A program made the position numbers and the translations under genes. The notes under the pieces are model-generated. The model did not search any database. It was not told where the DNA came from and saw only the letters and a list, made by a program, of their open reading frames with translations. Below are positions 1 through 9,115 of a stretch of 64,000 nucleotides of DNA, in pieces. The stretch comes from Lentilactobacillus senioris DSM 24302 = JCM 17472 (GTDB lineage: Bacteria > Bacillota > Bacilli > Lactobacillales > Lactobacillaceae). Within the stretch, counting starts at the first letter, position 1. Each line of letters begins with the position of its first letter. The stretch spans positions 233,593 through 297,592 of the forward strand of contig NZ_AYZR01000009.1 in NCBI RefSeq assembly GCF_001436555.1, read 5' to 3'.

Positions 1-146
1 TGGGCTTCTGGCAAGAATGGAATATCATCGAATAATAGGCGTTCCATCATTTCCGGAGTGAAGTTTTCAATTTCTTCACCTGGGCGCTTAAGCAAAACCG
101 TCTTTAACTTACCGATTTCAGAACGAACGTGAATTGGAGCTGTCAT
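1..146 (-). CDS. arcA: Arginine deiminase ArcA, N-terminal part (cut by window edge)
   Basis: The first 48 codons are visible, from the ATG at 146 to the window edge. The protein begins [20 protein letters not shown] and continues through a region rich in Glu/Met with [10 protein letters not shown]. This is the conserved start of bacterial arginine deiminases, which hydrolyse arginine to citrulline and ammonia as the first step of the cytoplasmic ADI pathway. A GGAGG ribosome binding site at 156-160 fixes the start. The catalytic residues lie outside the window, and any arcB/arcC partners would lie beyond position 1. The upstream region carries possible CcpA, ArgR and CRP/FNR-type sites, which fits an arginine-induced, catabolite-repressed gene. 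Confidence 0.9.
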   Translation of the reverse strand, partial: MTAPIHVRSEIGKLKTVLLKRPGEEIENFTPEMMERLLFDDIPFLPEA

Positions 147-179
147 AGATAAATACCTCCTAAATTTGATTACGGGTAA

Positions 180-203
180 AGTATATAATTGTAACCGCTT
201 TCT
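180..203 (-). promoter_or_regulatory. Probable arcA promoter -10 with overlapping cre site
   Basis: A TATACT -10 hexamer is read on the minus strand at 180-185, about 34 nt before the arcA ATG. No good -35 is visible, which suggests an activator-dependent promoter. The sequence TGTAACCGCTTTCT at 190-203 matches the catabolite-responsive element consensus TGWNANCGNTNWCA at all but the last position, so CcpA could block RNA polymerase here. Confidence 0.5.
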
Positions 204-246
204 TGAGGGCGTTTTTTTAGCGTTTAAAATGCGAAAAATTTGGCAT

Positions 247-260
247 TTAATAAACATTCA
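247..260. promoter_or_regulatory. Possible ArgR (ARG box-like) operator upstream of arcA
   Basis: Read on the minus strand, TGAATGTTTATTAA resembles the ARG box core TGAAT-N4-ATTCA with one mismatch in the right half and one non-A/T base in the spacer. It lies about 105 bp upstream of arcA, where an arginine-dependent regulator would be expected. This is a motif match only. Confidence 0.3.
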
Positions 261-421
261 TTAATAATTAACTCAATAAATTTTAGTAATATGTTTTAAT
301 TTTGTATTATTTAGCTTATGTTACAAACATGTTACAATTTTTTCTGAAAATATGAATTAATATTATAATCTATAGCTTTTTTTAGGGTAAATATACACTG
401 ATATTTTGTATTCATCGCAAA

Positions 422-437
422 TGTGAATATTTTCACG
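422..437. promoter_or_regulatory. CRP/FNR-type palindrome upstream of arcA
   Basis: The sequence TGTGAATATTTTCACG has the TGTGA-N6-TCACR form of CRP/FNR-family operators. Such regulators (ArcR, Flp) are known to control arc operons in lactic acid bacteria. It is about 275 bp from the arcA ATG, which is far for a direct activator site. A separate direct repeat of ATGTTACAA lies between it and arcA at 319-327 and 329-337, one helical turn apart. Confidence 0.35.
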
Positions 438-495
438 TTCAAACGGTATAAAAATAAATTTTCAATATTTATTATCATAAAAAAAGCCAAAAGAA

Positions 496-521
496 AAACC
501 CGATCAGATGATCGGGTTTTT
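496..521 (-). terminator. Intrinsic terminator after the glycerol facilitator gene
   Basis: Inverted repeat AAACCCGATCA/TGATCGGGTTT with a short loop and a T-run on the minus strand, just beyond the stop codon at 527. Confidence 0.85.
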
Positions 522-526
522 AAATA

Positions 527-1258
527 CTAACCGAAAAATATTTTTCCCAGTTCGATTGCGCAAATACTTGCCAAGATAGGAGCCACCACCGGAACAGCGG
601 CATAACCCCAATGGGAGTCCTTTTTATTAGGAATTGGCAATAATGCATGAATAATTCGAGGACCTAAATCCCGGGCAGGATTTAATGCCGGACCAGTAGC
701 TCCACCTAGGGAAGCCACCAAAGTCATAACTAAAAATCCTAAGGCAATGAAAACTGCAGCATTGTTAGTTTCAAAATAAGGTGCATGCGTTAAAATTGAC
801 GCCCCTAAAAAGAGCAAGAAGGAACCAACGAATTCATTAATAAATCCGTTCAATCGGCTGTGAGCCGCGTCAGTGGTACTAAACGTTCCTAAAATCGCTT
901 CTGCATCCTTAGTTTCATCATAGTATGGTTTGTAAGTTGCATACACTACTAACTGCCCCACCATGGCCCCTAGTAATTGCACCACAATAAATGGTAGTAC
1001 TTGGTTCCAAGAAAACATGCCAGCAACTGCCAACCCAATTGTAAACGCAGGATTAATTTGAGCGCCTGAGACGGTCCCAAACATCAAGGCGGGAATCATA
1101 ACCCCACAACCATATCCTACAGCAATTAACAGCCAATCACTGCCGTTTCCTTTAGTACCCTTTAATTCTACGTTGGCTACTGAGCCATTTCCTAGAATAA
1201 CCAAAATTGCCGTACCAATAAATTCTGCCAGTAACTTAACTGGGAATGAATAATCCAT
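527..1258 (-). CDS. glpF: Glycerol uptake facilitator (aquaglyceroporin, MIP family)
   Basis: A channel of the major intrinsic protein family with six predicted membrane spans and two half-helix NPA motifs, INPA near residue 70 and LNPARD near residue 195. The Asp after the second NPAR is typical of glycerol-conducting members, where water-selective aquaporins have Ser. It probably passes glycerol or other small neutral solutes such as dihydroxyacetone or lactic acid. Two ATGs stand in tandem at 1261 and 1258. The GGAGGAG site at 1263-1269 gives better spacing to the second, so I use 1258 (243 aa). A TATAAT-like -10 lies upstream. No glpK or glpD is nearby, so it appears to be a single-gene unit ending in a clear terminator. 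Confidence 0.88.
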   Translation of the reverse strand: MDYSFPVKLLAEFIGTAILVILGNGSVANVELKGTKGNGSDWLLIAVGYGCGVMIPALMFGTVSGAQINPAFTIGLAVAGMFSWNQVLPFIVVQLLGAMVGQLVVYATYKPYYDETKDAEAILGTFSTTDAAHSRLNGFINEFVGSFLLFLGASILTHAPYFETNNAAVFIALGFLVMTLVASLGGATGPALNPARDLGPRIIHALLPIPNKKDSHWGYAAVPVVAPILASICAIELGKIFFG

Positions 1259-1348
1259 CATACTCCTCCAATAATAGGTTCCTTAAAATAAGTGCTATAA
1301 AAATTATACAGTAAACCTGCATCTAAAATCCACTAAAATTTCACAAAG

Positions 1349-1394
1349 AAAAAAGGAACTTATCCCAGTCATAGACTGATTTAAGTTCCTCTTT
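1349..1394 (-). terminator. Intrinsic terminator after the MMPL transporter gene
   Basis: Stem AGGAACTTA/TAAGTTCCT enclosing an inner CAGTC/GACTG stem. A T-rich tract follows on the minus strand. Confidence 0.8.
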
Positions 1395-1408
1395 GTTAAA
1401 TAAAATTA

Positions 1409-4159
1409 CTATTTTGAACTTCGAGCCGTTCTAGTTTGATCACCAGAATTAGTCTTTGATGACTTACTCCATGGCATATGGAATGGTTCGTAAGTTAATT
1501 TGATCAATGCTGGGAAGACAATTGGAATAGCGATCACTAGGATCACCAATCCCAAGATAACCCCAACAGCTACTTGAATCAAAGTCATTACTCCGGATGG
1601 CATCAAGGCAGCAAAAGTACCACCTAAGATAACTACCGCAGAGATAACTACTGAGCCAATAATTCCAGCAGCTTGAACGATTCGTTGGCTTGGGAAAAGT
1701 GTATGGTCTGGATTATTGCGGTATTGCATAATCAAGAAGATACTGTAATCCACCCCTAATGCGATTAACATAATAAAGGTAAAGAATGGTGTATTCCAAG
1801 TCAAAGTGTCTTGATTCAAGACTTTACCACTAATCAATTCAGTCAACCCAAGGGAAGTAAAGTAAGTTAACAATAACATTACCATTACGTAAACTGGTTG
1901 AAGAAGTGAGTGTGAAATCAACATTAAGGCAAGTGTGATTCCGACAATCATAATGATAGCAGTTCGTAAGAAATCGCTAGTGGCGATGTTCTTAGTATCA
2001 TTCAAGTTAGAAGTTTGACCACCTACCGCTACAGTAGCATCCTTCATATCCGTTCCCTTCAAGTTATCCTTAACTACTTGTTGCAAGTTAGCAGCCCGGT
2101 TCATTGAAGTTTCGGTACTTGGGTCTGTCTTCAAGACAACGATCATCTTAACAGCCTTCTTATCAGAAGACATATAAGTATCTGTAGAAGTCTTAAAGGT
2201 TTGACTCTTCAAAACGTTATTAGGAATATAGAAGGTATCAGAAGCTGCGGATTTTTGTAATCCTTTAAGGTACTGGTTAGTTTGACCTAAACCATCGTTA
2301 ACGGTATCAATGCCGTTACCAGCAGCCATTAACTTAGTTTGCATTTGTTCTAACTCAGTTTGCAATAACTTAGCGTTAGTTCCGATATTCTTGGTATCAG
2401 ATGCTACTCCTTCAAGAGAAGATTGCATACCAGAAGCAGTTTGTTGTTGCTGAGCCGCTACTTGTGTTACGGCTGAAGTTAAGGCAGATTGTTGAATGCC
2501 ATTAAGTCCTTGACCAGCTGCAGTAAGTTGTTGGTTCAATTGTCCAACCATTTGGGCTGGAGTAGCACTTGTTCCAGCAGCTTGATAACTCTGTTGGATG
2601 GCCATCAACTGACTAGCAATGCTTTGAGTTGAAGTCCCAATATCACTTAGTGGAGTGGTATTGAAGTCAGAACTCTTCATGCCTTTAGAAACTTTCTTCA
2701 ATCCTTTTTGCATGGTATTAACGTTACCAGTCAACGTGTTTAATTGATCGCTGAGGTAAAGTTGTTTCAATGGTACTCCACCTGGTTGGGTAACAGTATT
2801 AACGGAATCGATCCCCTTTTCTTGTTGCACTTGTTTAGTAATACGATCGATTTCTTTAAGGTCTTTTTCATTATCCAACTTGTGATCAGATTTAATATAA
2901 ATCGTAGTTGGCTCAGCCGTTCCCTTGCTAAAGTGATCTTGAACTACTTCAAAGCCCTTTTTAGCAGAGATCCCGCTATTTAATTCAACCACGTTATCAT
3001 AATCTAATTGATTATTATAGTTAAGCACAAATGGCACCGTAGCTACCAAAGCAATCAACAAGGCAATGATTGGGTGAGCTACTGAATGCTTAGCCAAGAA
3101 TGTCCAAGTCCGACTCTTACTTTCACCCTTCAAGCTCTTAGAAGGCCAGAAAATTCGTTGACCTAACGTGGACATAAAGAATGGGTTAAGAGTTAATAGC
3201 ACTAGTAGCAAGACAGCAACCCCAACGGCCACCCCGACGGCTGACCGGTAAATAGAGAACTTAGCCAAGCCTAACGCTGAAAAACCAATTAACAATGAAG
3301 TTCCACTATATAAAATGGTCCGACCAGCGGTTTTACGAGCTGCAATGGTTGCTTCAACCTTGTCTTTACCTTGTGACAACTGGTTTTTAAATTCGTTGAA
3401 TAACAAGATGTTGTAGTCGGTCCCAATCCCGAAGAGAACCACCACCATAAAGATTTGGGTGAAATTAGAAATTGGGAAATTGAATTGGTCAACCAAATTC
3501 ATCACGATACTTTGAGATACCAAGTAGGAAACCCCAACTGATAGTAAAGAAATGAACGGTACAATCAATGAACGGAAGACAATAATTAAAACAATTAAGA
3601 TGAAGACTACCGTAATTAACTCCGTCTTCTTCAATCCTTGTTCCGTCACAATTCGGAAGTCATCATTTAAGATATCACTACCAGTAACGTAGGTTTTAAC
3701 TCCGTCCGTCTTGGCTGCTTTCGTAATATCTTTATTCATTTTGTCAACGGAATCACGTTTACCTACATCTAGTTGAACCAATTCCGTGGTTTTATCTTTA
3801 GAAATTAATTGCTTTTTAGTAATAGAATTTTGGTTTGGACTAGTTACCTTTTTAATATCAAAGTCCTTTTTGTCGCTATTGAAATCATCAATGGTTCTAT
3901 CAATAGCAGCTTGTTGACTGCTAGTAATCTTTTTATCGCCATTATTGAAAACCACTACGACTTGTCTAGTGTTTCCAATTTTATGCCCCCAGTGGGACTG
4001 AATGGTATCAGCCACCTGACTTTGGGCAGACGATGGAATTTTAGTTTCCCCTTTATCTGCAATCAGTTGGGAAACATTGGGTAGCATTACCATACTGGCT
4101 ATCAACACTGCAAGCCAGATGAAGAAGCTAACCGTATATCTACGAATAAATTTATTCAT
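1409..4159 (-). CDS. MMPL-family (RND superfamily) membrane transporter
   Basis: A 916-residue membrane protein with the duplicated MMPL layout: a membrane helix, an extracellular domain (about 40-175), helices 2-6, a long extracellular region with Gln/Ala-rich likely coiled coil (about 480-640), and helices 7-12. Each half carries the family's Gly-x-Asp-Tyr helix motif (GIGTDYNILLFNEF near 245, ALGVDYSIFLIMQY near 810), thought to serve proton coupling. Gram-positive relatives include YdgH/YdfJ of Bacillus. They export lipids or amphiphilic drugs, but the substrate here cannot be read from sequence. The gene starts 14 bp after the TetR-type regulator stop, so the two form an operon likely induced when TetR binds its ligand. 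Confidence 0.85.
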   Translation of the reverse strand: MNKFIRRYTVSFFIWLAVLIASMVMLPNVSQLIADKGETKIPSSAQSQVADTIQSHWGHKIGNTRQVVVVFNNGDKKITSSQQAAIDRTIDDFNSDKKDFDIKKVTSPNQNSITKKQLISKDKTTELVQLDVGKRDSVDKMNKDITKAAKTDGVKTYVTGSDILNDDFRIVTEQGLKKTELITVVFILIVLIIVFRSLIVPFISLLSVGVSYLVSQSIVMNLVDQFNFPISNFTQIFMVVVLFGIGTDYNILLFNEFKNQLSQGKDKVEATIAARKTAGRTILYSGTSLLIGFSALGLAKFSIYRSAVGVAVGVAVLLLVLLTLNPFFMSTLGQRIFWPSKSLKGESKSRTWTFLAKHSVAHPIIALLIALVATVPFVLNYNNQLDYDNVVELNSGISAKKGFEVVQDHFSKGTAEPTTIYIKSDHKLDNEKDLKEIDRITKQVQQEKGIDSVNTVTQPGGVPLKQLYLSDQLNTLTGNVNTMQKGLKKVSKGMKSSDFNTTPLSDIGTSTQSIASQLMAIQQSYQAAGTSATPAQMVGQLNQQLTAAGQGLNGIQQSALTSAVTQVAAQQQQTASGMQSSLEGVASDTKNIGTNAKLLQTELEQMQTKLMAAGNGIDTVNDGLGQTNQYLKGLQKSAASDTFYIPNNVLKSQTFKTSTDTYMSSDKKAVKMIVVLKTDPSTETSMNRAANLQQVVKDNLKGTDMKDATVAVGGQTSNLNDTKNIATSDFLRTAIIMIVGITLALMLISHSLLQPVYVMVMLLLTYFTSLGLTELISGKVLNQDTLTWNTPFFTFIMLIALGVDYSIFLIMQYRNNPDHTLFPSQRIVQAAGIIGSVVISAVVILGGTFAALMPSGVMTLIQVAVGVILGLVILVIAIPIVFPALIKLTYEPFHMPWSKSSKTNSGDQTRTARSSK

Positions 4160-4172
4160 CTTCTCGACCTCT

Positions 4173-4778
4173 CTAATCTATTGTGATCCACTCTTTTGGT
4201 GCCGTCTCACAGTAATACATAATAATCTGGGCAACTTCGTCTGGTGACTCAGGTTGGTCTTTAGACAACCAATGAAGAACAATCCCCATTAATGCGTTTA
4301 ACACAATTTCTTCAATATAATCCGGTGGGATATTATTATCATACGAAATTGTTCCCTGATAGGAATTAATATCCCGATGAATTTCTTGGCTAAACAAGTC
4401 TTTAACTCGGGTTAAAAACGCCGGATCGCCACGGGTACTTAGTAAAGCGATAATTAACTCTCGGTCTACCAAGAATTGGTTTAACGTTGAAATTACCGCT
4501 TTATAAGGTACCTCCCAAGCACCATCTCGTTGTTGTTCAATTGCTCTAGGAATTACTTCTTCTAAAATCTTTTGGAGTTTTTGCAATAGATTATCTTCAA
4601 CGTGGTTGAGTAAATCCACTTTGTCCAGATAATGAATGTAAAAAGTTCCGCGACTGATTTTAGCTTCACGAGTAATATCCGTCACGCTAATGTTGTTAAA
4701 TCCCTTTTGGTTAATCAACACCGTTAACGCTTCTTCGATCTTATGTTCTGTTTGAGCAGCCCGTTTATCATTTGCCAT
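4173..4778 (-). CDS. TetR/AcrR-family transcriptional regulator
   Basis: A regulator of about 200 residues. The N-terminal helix-turn-helix (roughly residues 15-55) includes ITREAKISRGTFYIHYLDK, the typical TetR recognition region. The rest is a helical ligand domain without recognisable detail. The start is the ATG at 4778 behind AGAGGTG. A longer frame with GTG at 4802 is ruled out because the promoter places the transcript start near 4803. It probably represses its own operon with the downstream MMPL transporter, since the direct repeat AAATTATAA (twice, 4808-4830) overlaps the promoter. Confidence 0.87.
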   Translation of the reverse strand: MANDKRAAQTEHKIEEALTVLINQKGFNNISVTDITREAKISRGTFYIHYLDKVDLLNHVEDNLLQKLQKILEEVIPRAIEQQRDGAWEVPYKAVISTLNQFLVDRELIIALLSTRGDPAFLTRVKDLFSQEIHRDINSYQGTISYDNNIPPDYIEEIVLNALMGIVLHWLSKDQPESPDEVAQIIMYYCETAPKEWITID

Positions 4779-4809
4779 CTCAACACCTCTTAATAATTTC
4801 ACATTGAAA

Positions 4810-4837
4810 ATTATAATGGTTTAAAATTATAAGTCAA
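4810..4837 (-). promoter_or_regulatory. Promoter of the tetR-MMPL operon
   Basis: TTGACT (-35, 4832-4837) and TATAAT (-10, 4810-4815) on the minus strand with a 16-bp spacer. An AAATTATAA direct repeat covers the spacer and -10 and is a candidate TetR operator. Confidence 0.7.
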
Positions 4838-4845
4838 CACGTTGT

Positions 4846-5757
4846 TCATAATTTTTCTGAAGGGACACTTTTTTTGTGAATAGCAAGAATAAAAACCGTA
4901 CTAACGGTTAAAATGGCACCTAATGTTTCCGCCCAATTGAAGGTCGTATTAAGAAATAAGACGGCTCCAAGTGTAGCTGCCAATGGTTCAAACACATCTA
5001 ATAAGCCAGCTACCGTTGGAGAAACATATTGCAGACTCTGAGTAAAACATACGTAAGCCAAGATGGTCCCAAAAATAATAATGAAACCAACGCCCAATAC
5101 TACTCCCAAAGTCATCGGTGGGGTGTTTACCCAAACCGGGTTGATAATTGAAAAGATAATTCCCCCAAATAGCATCCCCCAACCAGTAACAACCAACGTC
5201 CCATATCTGCCAATTAGGCTAACTGGAATCATAGTTTGCATTGCCCCAGCAAACGCTAATAATAGACCTAATCCCAATGCTGAAGGAGACATCGCTAAAT
5301 GCCCCAAGTCACCCTTAGTCACTAATAACCAGGTCCCTAAAAGAGCGACCACCACTGCGATCACTTCCTGATGACTAGGTAACTGACGGTACAAAATGAT
5401 GGTAATAATCACGATCATTATCGTCCCTAAACTCTGCATAATGGTAGCAGTTGCTGCATTACTAGCCTGCACCATTAATAGATAACAATATTGAACAGCG
5501 GCCAGGCCAAACACCGTATATGCTAATAACGTTAACCTTACTGAACGTGTTTCAAAAATTTTAGTTAACGACCGATGCTGGAAGAACTTTGCATAAAGTA
5601 AGATTACGATTCCCGCAATCAGCATTTTAATTCCCATTAACCATTCTGTTGATAAATTGACTTGGGCAAATAAGTATTGTGATACGGGGCCTTGAATTCC
5701 CCAAAAGATCCCGCCACTACTAGCCAAGACAATGCCTTTTTGCTTATTAGTTAACAC
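4846..5757 (-). CDS. EamA/DMT-family transporter
   Basis: A 303-residue protein with about ten hydrophobic segments in two repeated EamA halves, the form of the drug/metabolite transporter superfamily. Substrates in this family range from amino acids to nucleotide sugars and cannot be told here. The GTG at 5757 is chosen because a good TTAGGAGG site precedes it. The open frame extends 15 codons further upstream without a ribosome binding site. The gene stands alone and diverges from the phosphoglucomutase gene. Confidence 0.8.
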   Translation of the reverse strand: MLTNKQKGIVLASSGGIFWGIQGPVSQYLFAQVNLSTEWLMGIKMLIAGIVILLYAKFFQHRSLTKIFETRSVRLTLLAYTVFGLAAVQYCYLLMVQASNAATATIMQSLGTIMIVIITIILYRQLPSHQEVIAVVVALLGTWLLVTKGDLGHLAMSPSALGLGLLLAFAGAMQTMIPVSLIGRYGTLVVTGWGMLFGGIIFSIINPVWVNTPPMTLGVVLGVGFIIIFGTILAYVCFTQSLQYVSPTVAGLLDVFEPLAATLGAVLFLNTTFNWAETLGAILTVSTVFILAIHKKSVPSEKL

Positions 5758-5893
5758 TACTAGCCTCCTAATTAATAAAACCCATCGAGCCCAAACAGGC
5801 ACAATGAGTTTTTACTTTATATTATGTAAATTACACAGTTACATAAAATTTTATCATGTTTTCAAAAATAAGTTAATCTGCTTAGCGTTTAAA

Positions 5894-5922
5894 TTGACGC
5901 TTAACTCGATAATTTCTATAAT
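5894..5922 (+). promoter_or_regulatory. Promoter of the phosphoglucomutase gene
   Basis: TTGACG (5894-5899), 17-bp spacer and TATAAT (5917-5922). This is a near-consensus vegetative promoter about 50 bp upstream of the TTG start. Confidence 0.75.
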
Positions 5923-5970
5923 GGGAATATCAAAATACGAAACTAGTATTTACCCTTGGAGGGATTTAGT

Positions 5971-7713
5971 TTGACTCAAACTGCAGAACAAATTTACACT
6001 ACTTGGTTGGAACAAACCAATTTACCAAGTAACTTAGTTGCTGATCTAGAAGCAATGAAGAATCAGCCAGAAGTTATCGCTGATGCTTTTTCCGCCCCAC
6101 TATCTTTTGGAACGGCCGGTATGCGTGGAGTAATCGGTGCCGGGATTAACCGCATGAACATTTACACCGTTCGTCAGGCCGCTGAAGGTTTGGCCCGGTT
6201 TATGGATACTTTGGACGCTGATACTAAGGGCCGGGGAGTTGCCATTAGCTTTGATTCTCGGTATTTCTCTAAAGAATTTGCCCATGAATCAGCTAAGGTC
6301 TTAGGTCATCACCAGATCAAAACCTATGTATTTGACCAAATGCGGCCCACTCCGGAATTATCATTTGCCGTTCGCCATTTACATACATACGCTGGCATTA
6401 TGATTACCGCTAGTCATAACCCTAAACAATACAACGGCTTTAAAATTTACGGAGAAGACGGTGGCCAAATGCCACCAAGGGAATCTGATCAAATCACCGA
6501 ATACATTCGCCAAGCCAGCGATTTATTTACCATCGAAGTAGCTAACGAACCACAATTACGTAATGATAAGATTATGAATCTGATTGGTGAAGACGTCGAC
6601 CAAGCTTACCTCAAGGAACTCAAAACGGTTAACATCAATCATGATTTAATCGCTAAAACCGGTGCTAACATGAAGTTTGTATACACCCCCCTTCACGGAA
6701 CCGGGCAAGTCATTGCACGCCGGGCCTTAGAAGAAGCTGGCTTCAATGATTACGAAGTGGTGGCTACTCAAACCATCGCAGACCCAGAATTTCCTACTAC
6801 TCCGTTTCCCAATCCAGAATTTGCTCAGGCCTTTGACCTAGCTATTGAACTGGGAACTAAAATCGACGCCGACATTTTAATCGCTACCGATCCAGATGCT
6901 GATCGTTTAGGAGCAGCGGTTCGTCAACCAGATGGCACCTATAAACTTCTCACTGGTAACCAAATCGCCAGTGTGTTATTAAACTATATTCTAACTGCCA
7001 AGCAGGCTGCCGGAACCTTGCCTGCCAACGGTACAATTGTTAAATCAATTGTCTCCACCGAATTAGCAGCTGATATTGCCGCTTCCTACGGCGTAGCTAC
7101 TCAAAACGTCCTCACCGGCTTTAAGTACATTGCAGAAGCCATTCATGAGTATGAAACTAACCATGATCATACTTTCCTCTTTGGTTTTGAAGAAAGTTTT
7201 GGTTACCTAATTCAACCATTTGTCCGCGATAAAGATGCGGTACAAACCCTCTTGTTGTTGGCTGAAGTGGCCGCTTACTATAAAGCTAAAGGTCAAACCC
7301 TTTATGATGGCGTTAACGAAATGTATGAAAAATTTGGTTACTTTGAAGAAAAGACCATTTCTAAAGAAATGGATGGCCTAGCCGGTAAAGAACAAATTGC
7401 TAATATGCTAAAAGAACTACGGGCTAATCCACTAACTGAGTTGAATGGCCACCAAGTAATCAGCACCACCGATTACCAAACTGGGGTGCACGTAGACGCA
7501 GCCGGTAAAGAAACCAAGATCGCCTTGCCCACTTCTAACGTTTTGAAGTATTGGCTAGATGATGGAACTTGGTTAGCAGTTCGCCCTTCTGGGACCGAAC
7601 CCAAAATCAAATTCTACATTGGAACTAAAGACAGTAGTCAAGCAGCAGTAGACGCCCGGTTACAATCATATAGTGATGCGGTAGAAGAATTGATTGCCAA
7701 ATTAACTAAATAA
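5971..7713 (+). CDS. pgcA: Phosphoglucomutase/phosphomannomutase
   Basis: A cytoplasmic alpha-D-phosphohexomutase of 580 residues that interconverts glucose 1- and 6-phosphate. Four family motifs are visible in order: the phosphoserine loop TASHNPKQYNG (about 147), the Mg-binding loop DPDADR (about 309), the sugar-binding GFEESFGY (about 405) and the phosphate-binding RPSGTEPK (about 538). Length matches the PgcA type of Gram-positive bacteria. The start is TTG at 5971, seven bases after GGAGGG. An upstream in-frame TTG at 5956 overlaps that ribosome binding site and is rejected. The gene is a single unit with its own promoter and terminator and would feed cell-wall sugar nucleotides or glycolysis. 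Confidence 0.93.
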   Translation: MTQTAEQIYTTWLEQTNLPSNLVADLEAMKNQPEVIADAFSAPLSFGTAGMRGVIGAGINRMNIYTVRQAAEGLARFMDTLDADTKGRGVAISFDSRYFSKEFAHESAKVLGHHQIKTYVFDQMRPTPELSFAVRHLHTYAGIMITASHNPKQYNGFKIYGEDGGQMPPRESDQITEYIRQASDLFTIEVANEPQLRNDKIMNLIGEDVDQAYLKELKTVNINHDLIAKTGANMKFVYTPLHGTGQVIARRALEEAGFNDYEVVATQTIADPEFPTTPFPNPEFAQAFDLAIELGTKIDADILIATDPDADRLGAAVRQPDGTYKLLTGNQIASVLLNYILTAKQAAGTLPANGTIVKSIVSTELAADIAASYGVATQNVLTGFKYIAEAIHEYETNHDHTFLFGFEESFGYLIQPFVRDKDAVQTLLLLAEVAAYYKAKGQTLYDGVNEMYEKFGYFEEKTISKEMDGLAGKEQIANMLKELRANPLTELNGHQVISTTDYQTGVHVDAAGKETKIALPTSNVLKYWLDDGTWLAVRPSGTEPKIKFYIGTKDSSQAAVDARLQSYSDAVEELIAKLTK

Positions 7714-7730
7714 TAGCTTGTTTTTAAACT

Positions 7731-7773
7731 AAAAAGGGTAACTAATGACAAAATCATTAGTTACCCTTTTTTC
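7731..7773. terminator. Bidirectional terminator between converging genes
   Basis: AAAGGGTAACTAATGA/TCATTAGTTACCCTTT hairpin with A and T runs on both sides, serving pgcA and the converging small membrane gene. Confidence 0.85.
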
Positions 7774-8023
7774 ATGATTTATATCTGCTGGGATGCCACC
7801 AGTTTCGATCAATCAAATACATTAATAAAATTAGCGCAATTAACACCCCAGAACCCAGATCGAAGTTACCAAACCAAATACCAAGATAATGTTGGGCAAT
7901 ATTAGCTGCTGGAAAAGTAACAGCCATAATTATTACCCGTTTTAAAGACAAGTTGTGACCCTGCCAGCTGCCCAATATAAAGCAAATCAAAAGAAATACA
8001 TCAGTCAAAATAATGGATTGCAT
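7772..8023 (-). CDS. Small membrane protein of unknown function
   Basis: An 83-residue protein with about three hydrophobic segments (roughly 5-20, 27-45, 55-72) and a basic tail ending HPSRYKS. I do not recognise a family. An AGGAGATC ribosome binding site eight bases before the ATG supports translation. The start lies about 40 bp downstream of a possible 18-codon ORF on the same strand, and its end overlaps the shared terminator. Confidence 0.6.
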   Translation of the reverse strand: MQSIILTDVFLLICFILGSWQGHNLSLKRVIIMAVTFPAANIAQHYLGIWFGNFDLGSGVLIALILLMYLIDRNWWHPSRYKS

Positions 8024-8063
8024 TTAGTGATCTCCTAGTCTAAAACAGTCTTTACTTAATAAC

Positions 8064-8120
8064 CTAACCATTTATCCCCATTATCACCAGTACGACTAAA
8101 ATTAGCTTAAAATGATTCAT
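8064..8120 (-). CDS. Possible 18-residue hydrophobic peptide
   Basis: An ATG at 8120 follows an AAGGGGGAA ribosome binding site and opens an 18-codon frame, MNHFKLILVVLVIMGING. It reads as one short membrane helix after a charged start. It precedes the 83-residue membrane protein gene. It could be a small membrane peptide, a leader, or chance. Confidence 0.35.
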   Translation of the reverse strand: MNHFKLILVVLVIMGING

Positions 8121-8238
8121 AATTGTTTCCCCCTTAGATGTATTTATGTATAATACAAGGTTATTATACTATACTAGTTTTATTACCGGCCTAATTTCAG
8201 TAAAACACTTAGAATCTAACCGGAGAAAGCGAGCCCCA

Positions 8239-9111
8239 ATGAAAACTGCTGTAATTACTGATAGCGCGAGTTATCTAACCAAAGAACAAGCACAGAAATA
8301 TAACATTACTGTCTTGCCCATCACCGTTATTTTTGGGATGGACCAGTACGCAGAAGGGGTAGATATTTCGGCTACCGAGTTTTTAACTAAACTAGCCACC
8401 ACTGAAAAACTCCCCACTACTGCCCAAGTAACCATGGGTCAAATGCAGGAAGCCTTTGATGAACTAAGCGCTGCTGGTTACGAAGAAGTCATCTGTGTTA
8501 ATCTATCGTCTGGAATTACCACCTTTTACGAAAATTTAGTGGCGTATTCTCGTGATGTTACCAACATCAAGGTTTATCCGTTTGATTCTAAAATTGCCAG
8601 CGCAGGCGAAGCAGATTTAGCTTTACTAGCCGGAAAAATGGCTACAGAAGGTAAAAATGCCAATGAAATTATCCCCCGTTTAGAACAATTACGAGACTCC
8701 ATCAAAGTAGATTTAGTAGTCGATAATATTGGACACCTGCTACGAACTGGCCGAATCTCTAATACCTCAGCGTTTATTGGTAACATGCTGCGAATTAAAC
8801 CGATTCTCACTTTTGATCACGACGGCAAGATCGTTCCCCTAGCCAAGGAACACACAATGCGCCAAGCATTCAATAAAGTGCTAGCTACTATGGACGACTC
8901 GATTCTTGAGTTTACTACTCCCGTCAGAATTTCAATCGTGGATGCTAATAATCCAAAAACTAAAGCTAGTTGGACCGCTACCATCCAGGAACATTTTCCT
9001 AATGCCATTGTGGAAACCAACCAAATCGGCCCTTCCATCAGTGTACATACAGGTGAAAAAGCTATGGGAGTCCTGTGGGCAACTGATTGGCAGTATTTAA
9101 GTGAACTATAG
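8239..9111 (+). CDS. DegV-family fatty-acid-binding protein
   Basis: A 290-residue DegV protein beginning MKTAVITDSASYLTKE. The Asp-Ser of TDSAS, the PTTAQVTMGQM stretch and the SSGIT loop line the lipid pocket in this family. Members bind a fatty acid, and some (FakB) present it to the kinase FakA for phosphorylation and membrane lipid synthesis. I see no fakA nearby, so the partner is inferred. The start at 8239 fits the family's usual length. The open frame runs 31 codons further upstream, through the promoter region. Confidence 0.85.
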   Translation: MKTAVITDSASYLTKEQAQKYNITVLPITVIFGMDQYAEGVDISATEFLTKLATTEKLPTTAQVTMGQMQEAFDELSAAGYEEVICVNLSSGITTFYENLVAYSRDVTNIKVYPFDSKIASAGEADLALLAGKMATEGKNANEIIPRLEQLRDSIKVDLVVDNIGHLLRTGRISNTSAFIGNMLRIKPILTFDHDGKIVPLAKEHTMRQAFNKVLATMDDSILEFTTPVRISIVDANNPKTKASWTATIQEHFPNAIVETNQIGPSISVHTGEKAMGVLWATDWQYLSEL

Positions 9112-9115
9112 CAAA

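Noticed and set aside
5063-5371. 102-codon plus-strand ORF inside the EamA transporter gene
   Set aside because: Antisense to a clear membrane protein. The translation is Pro/Thr/Asn-rich, as expected from reversed hydrophobic codons.
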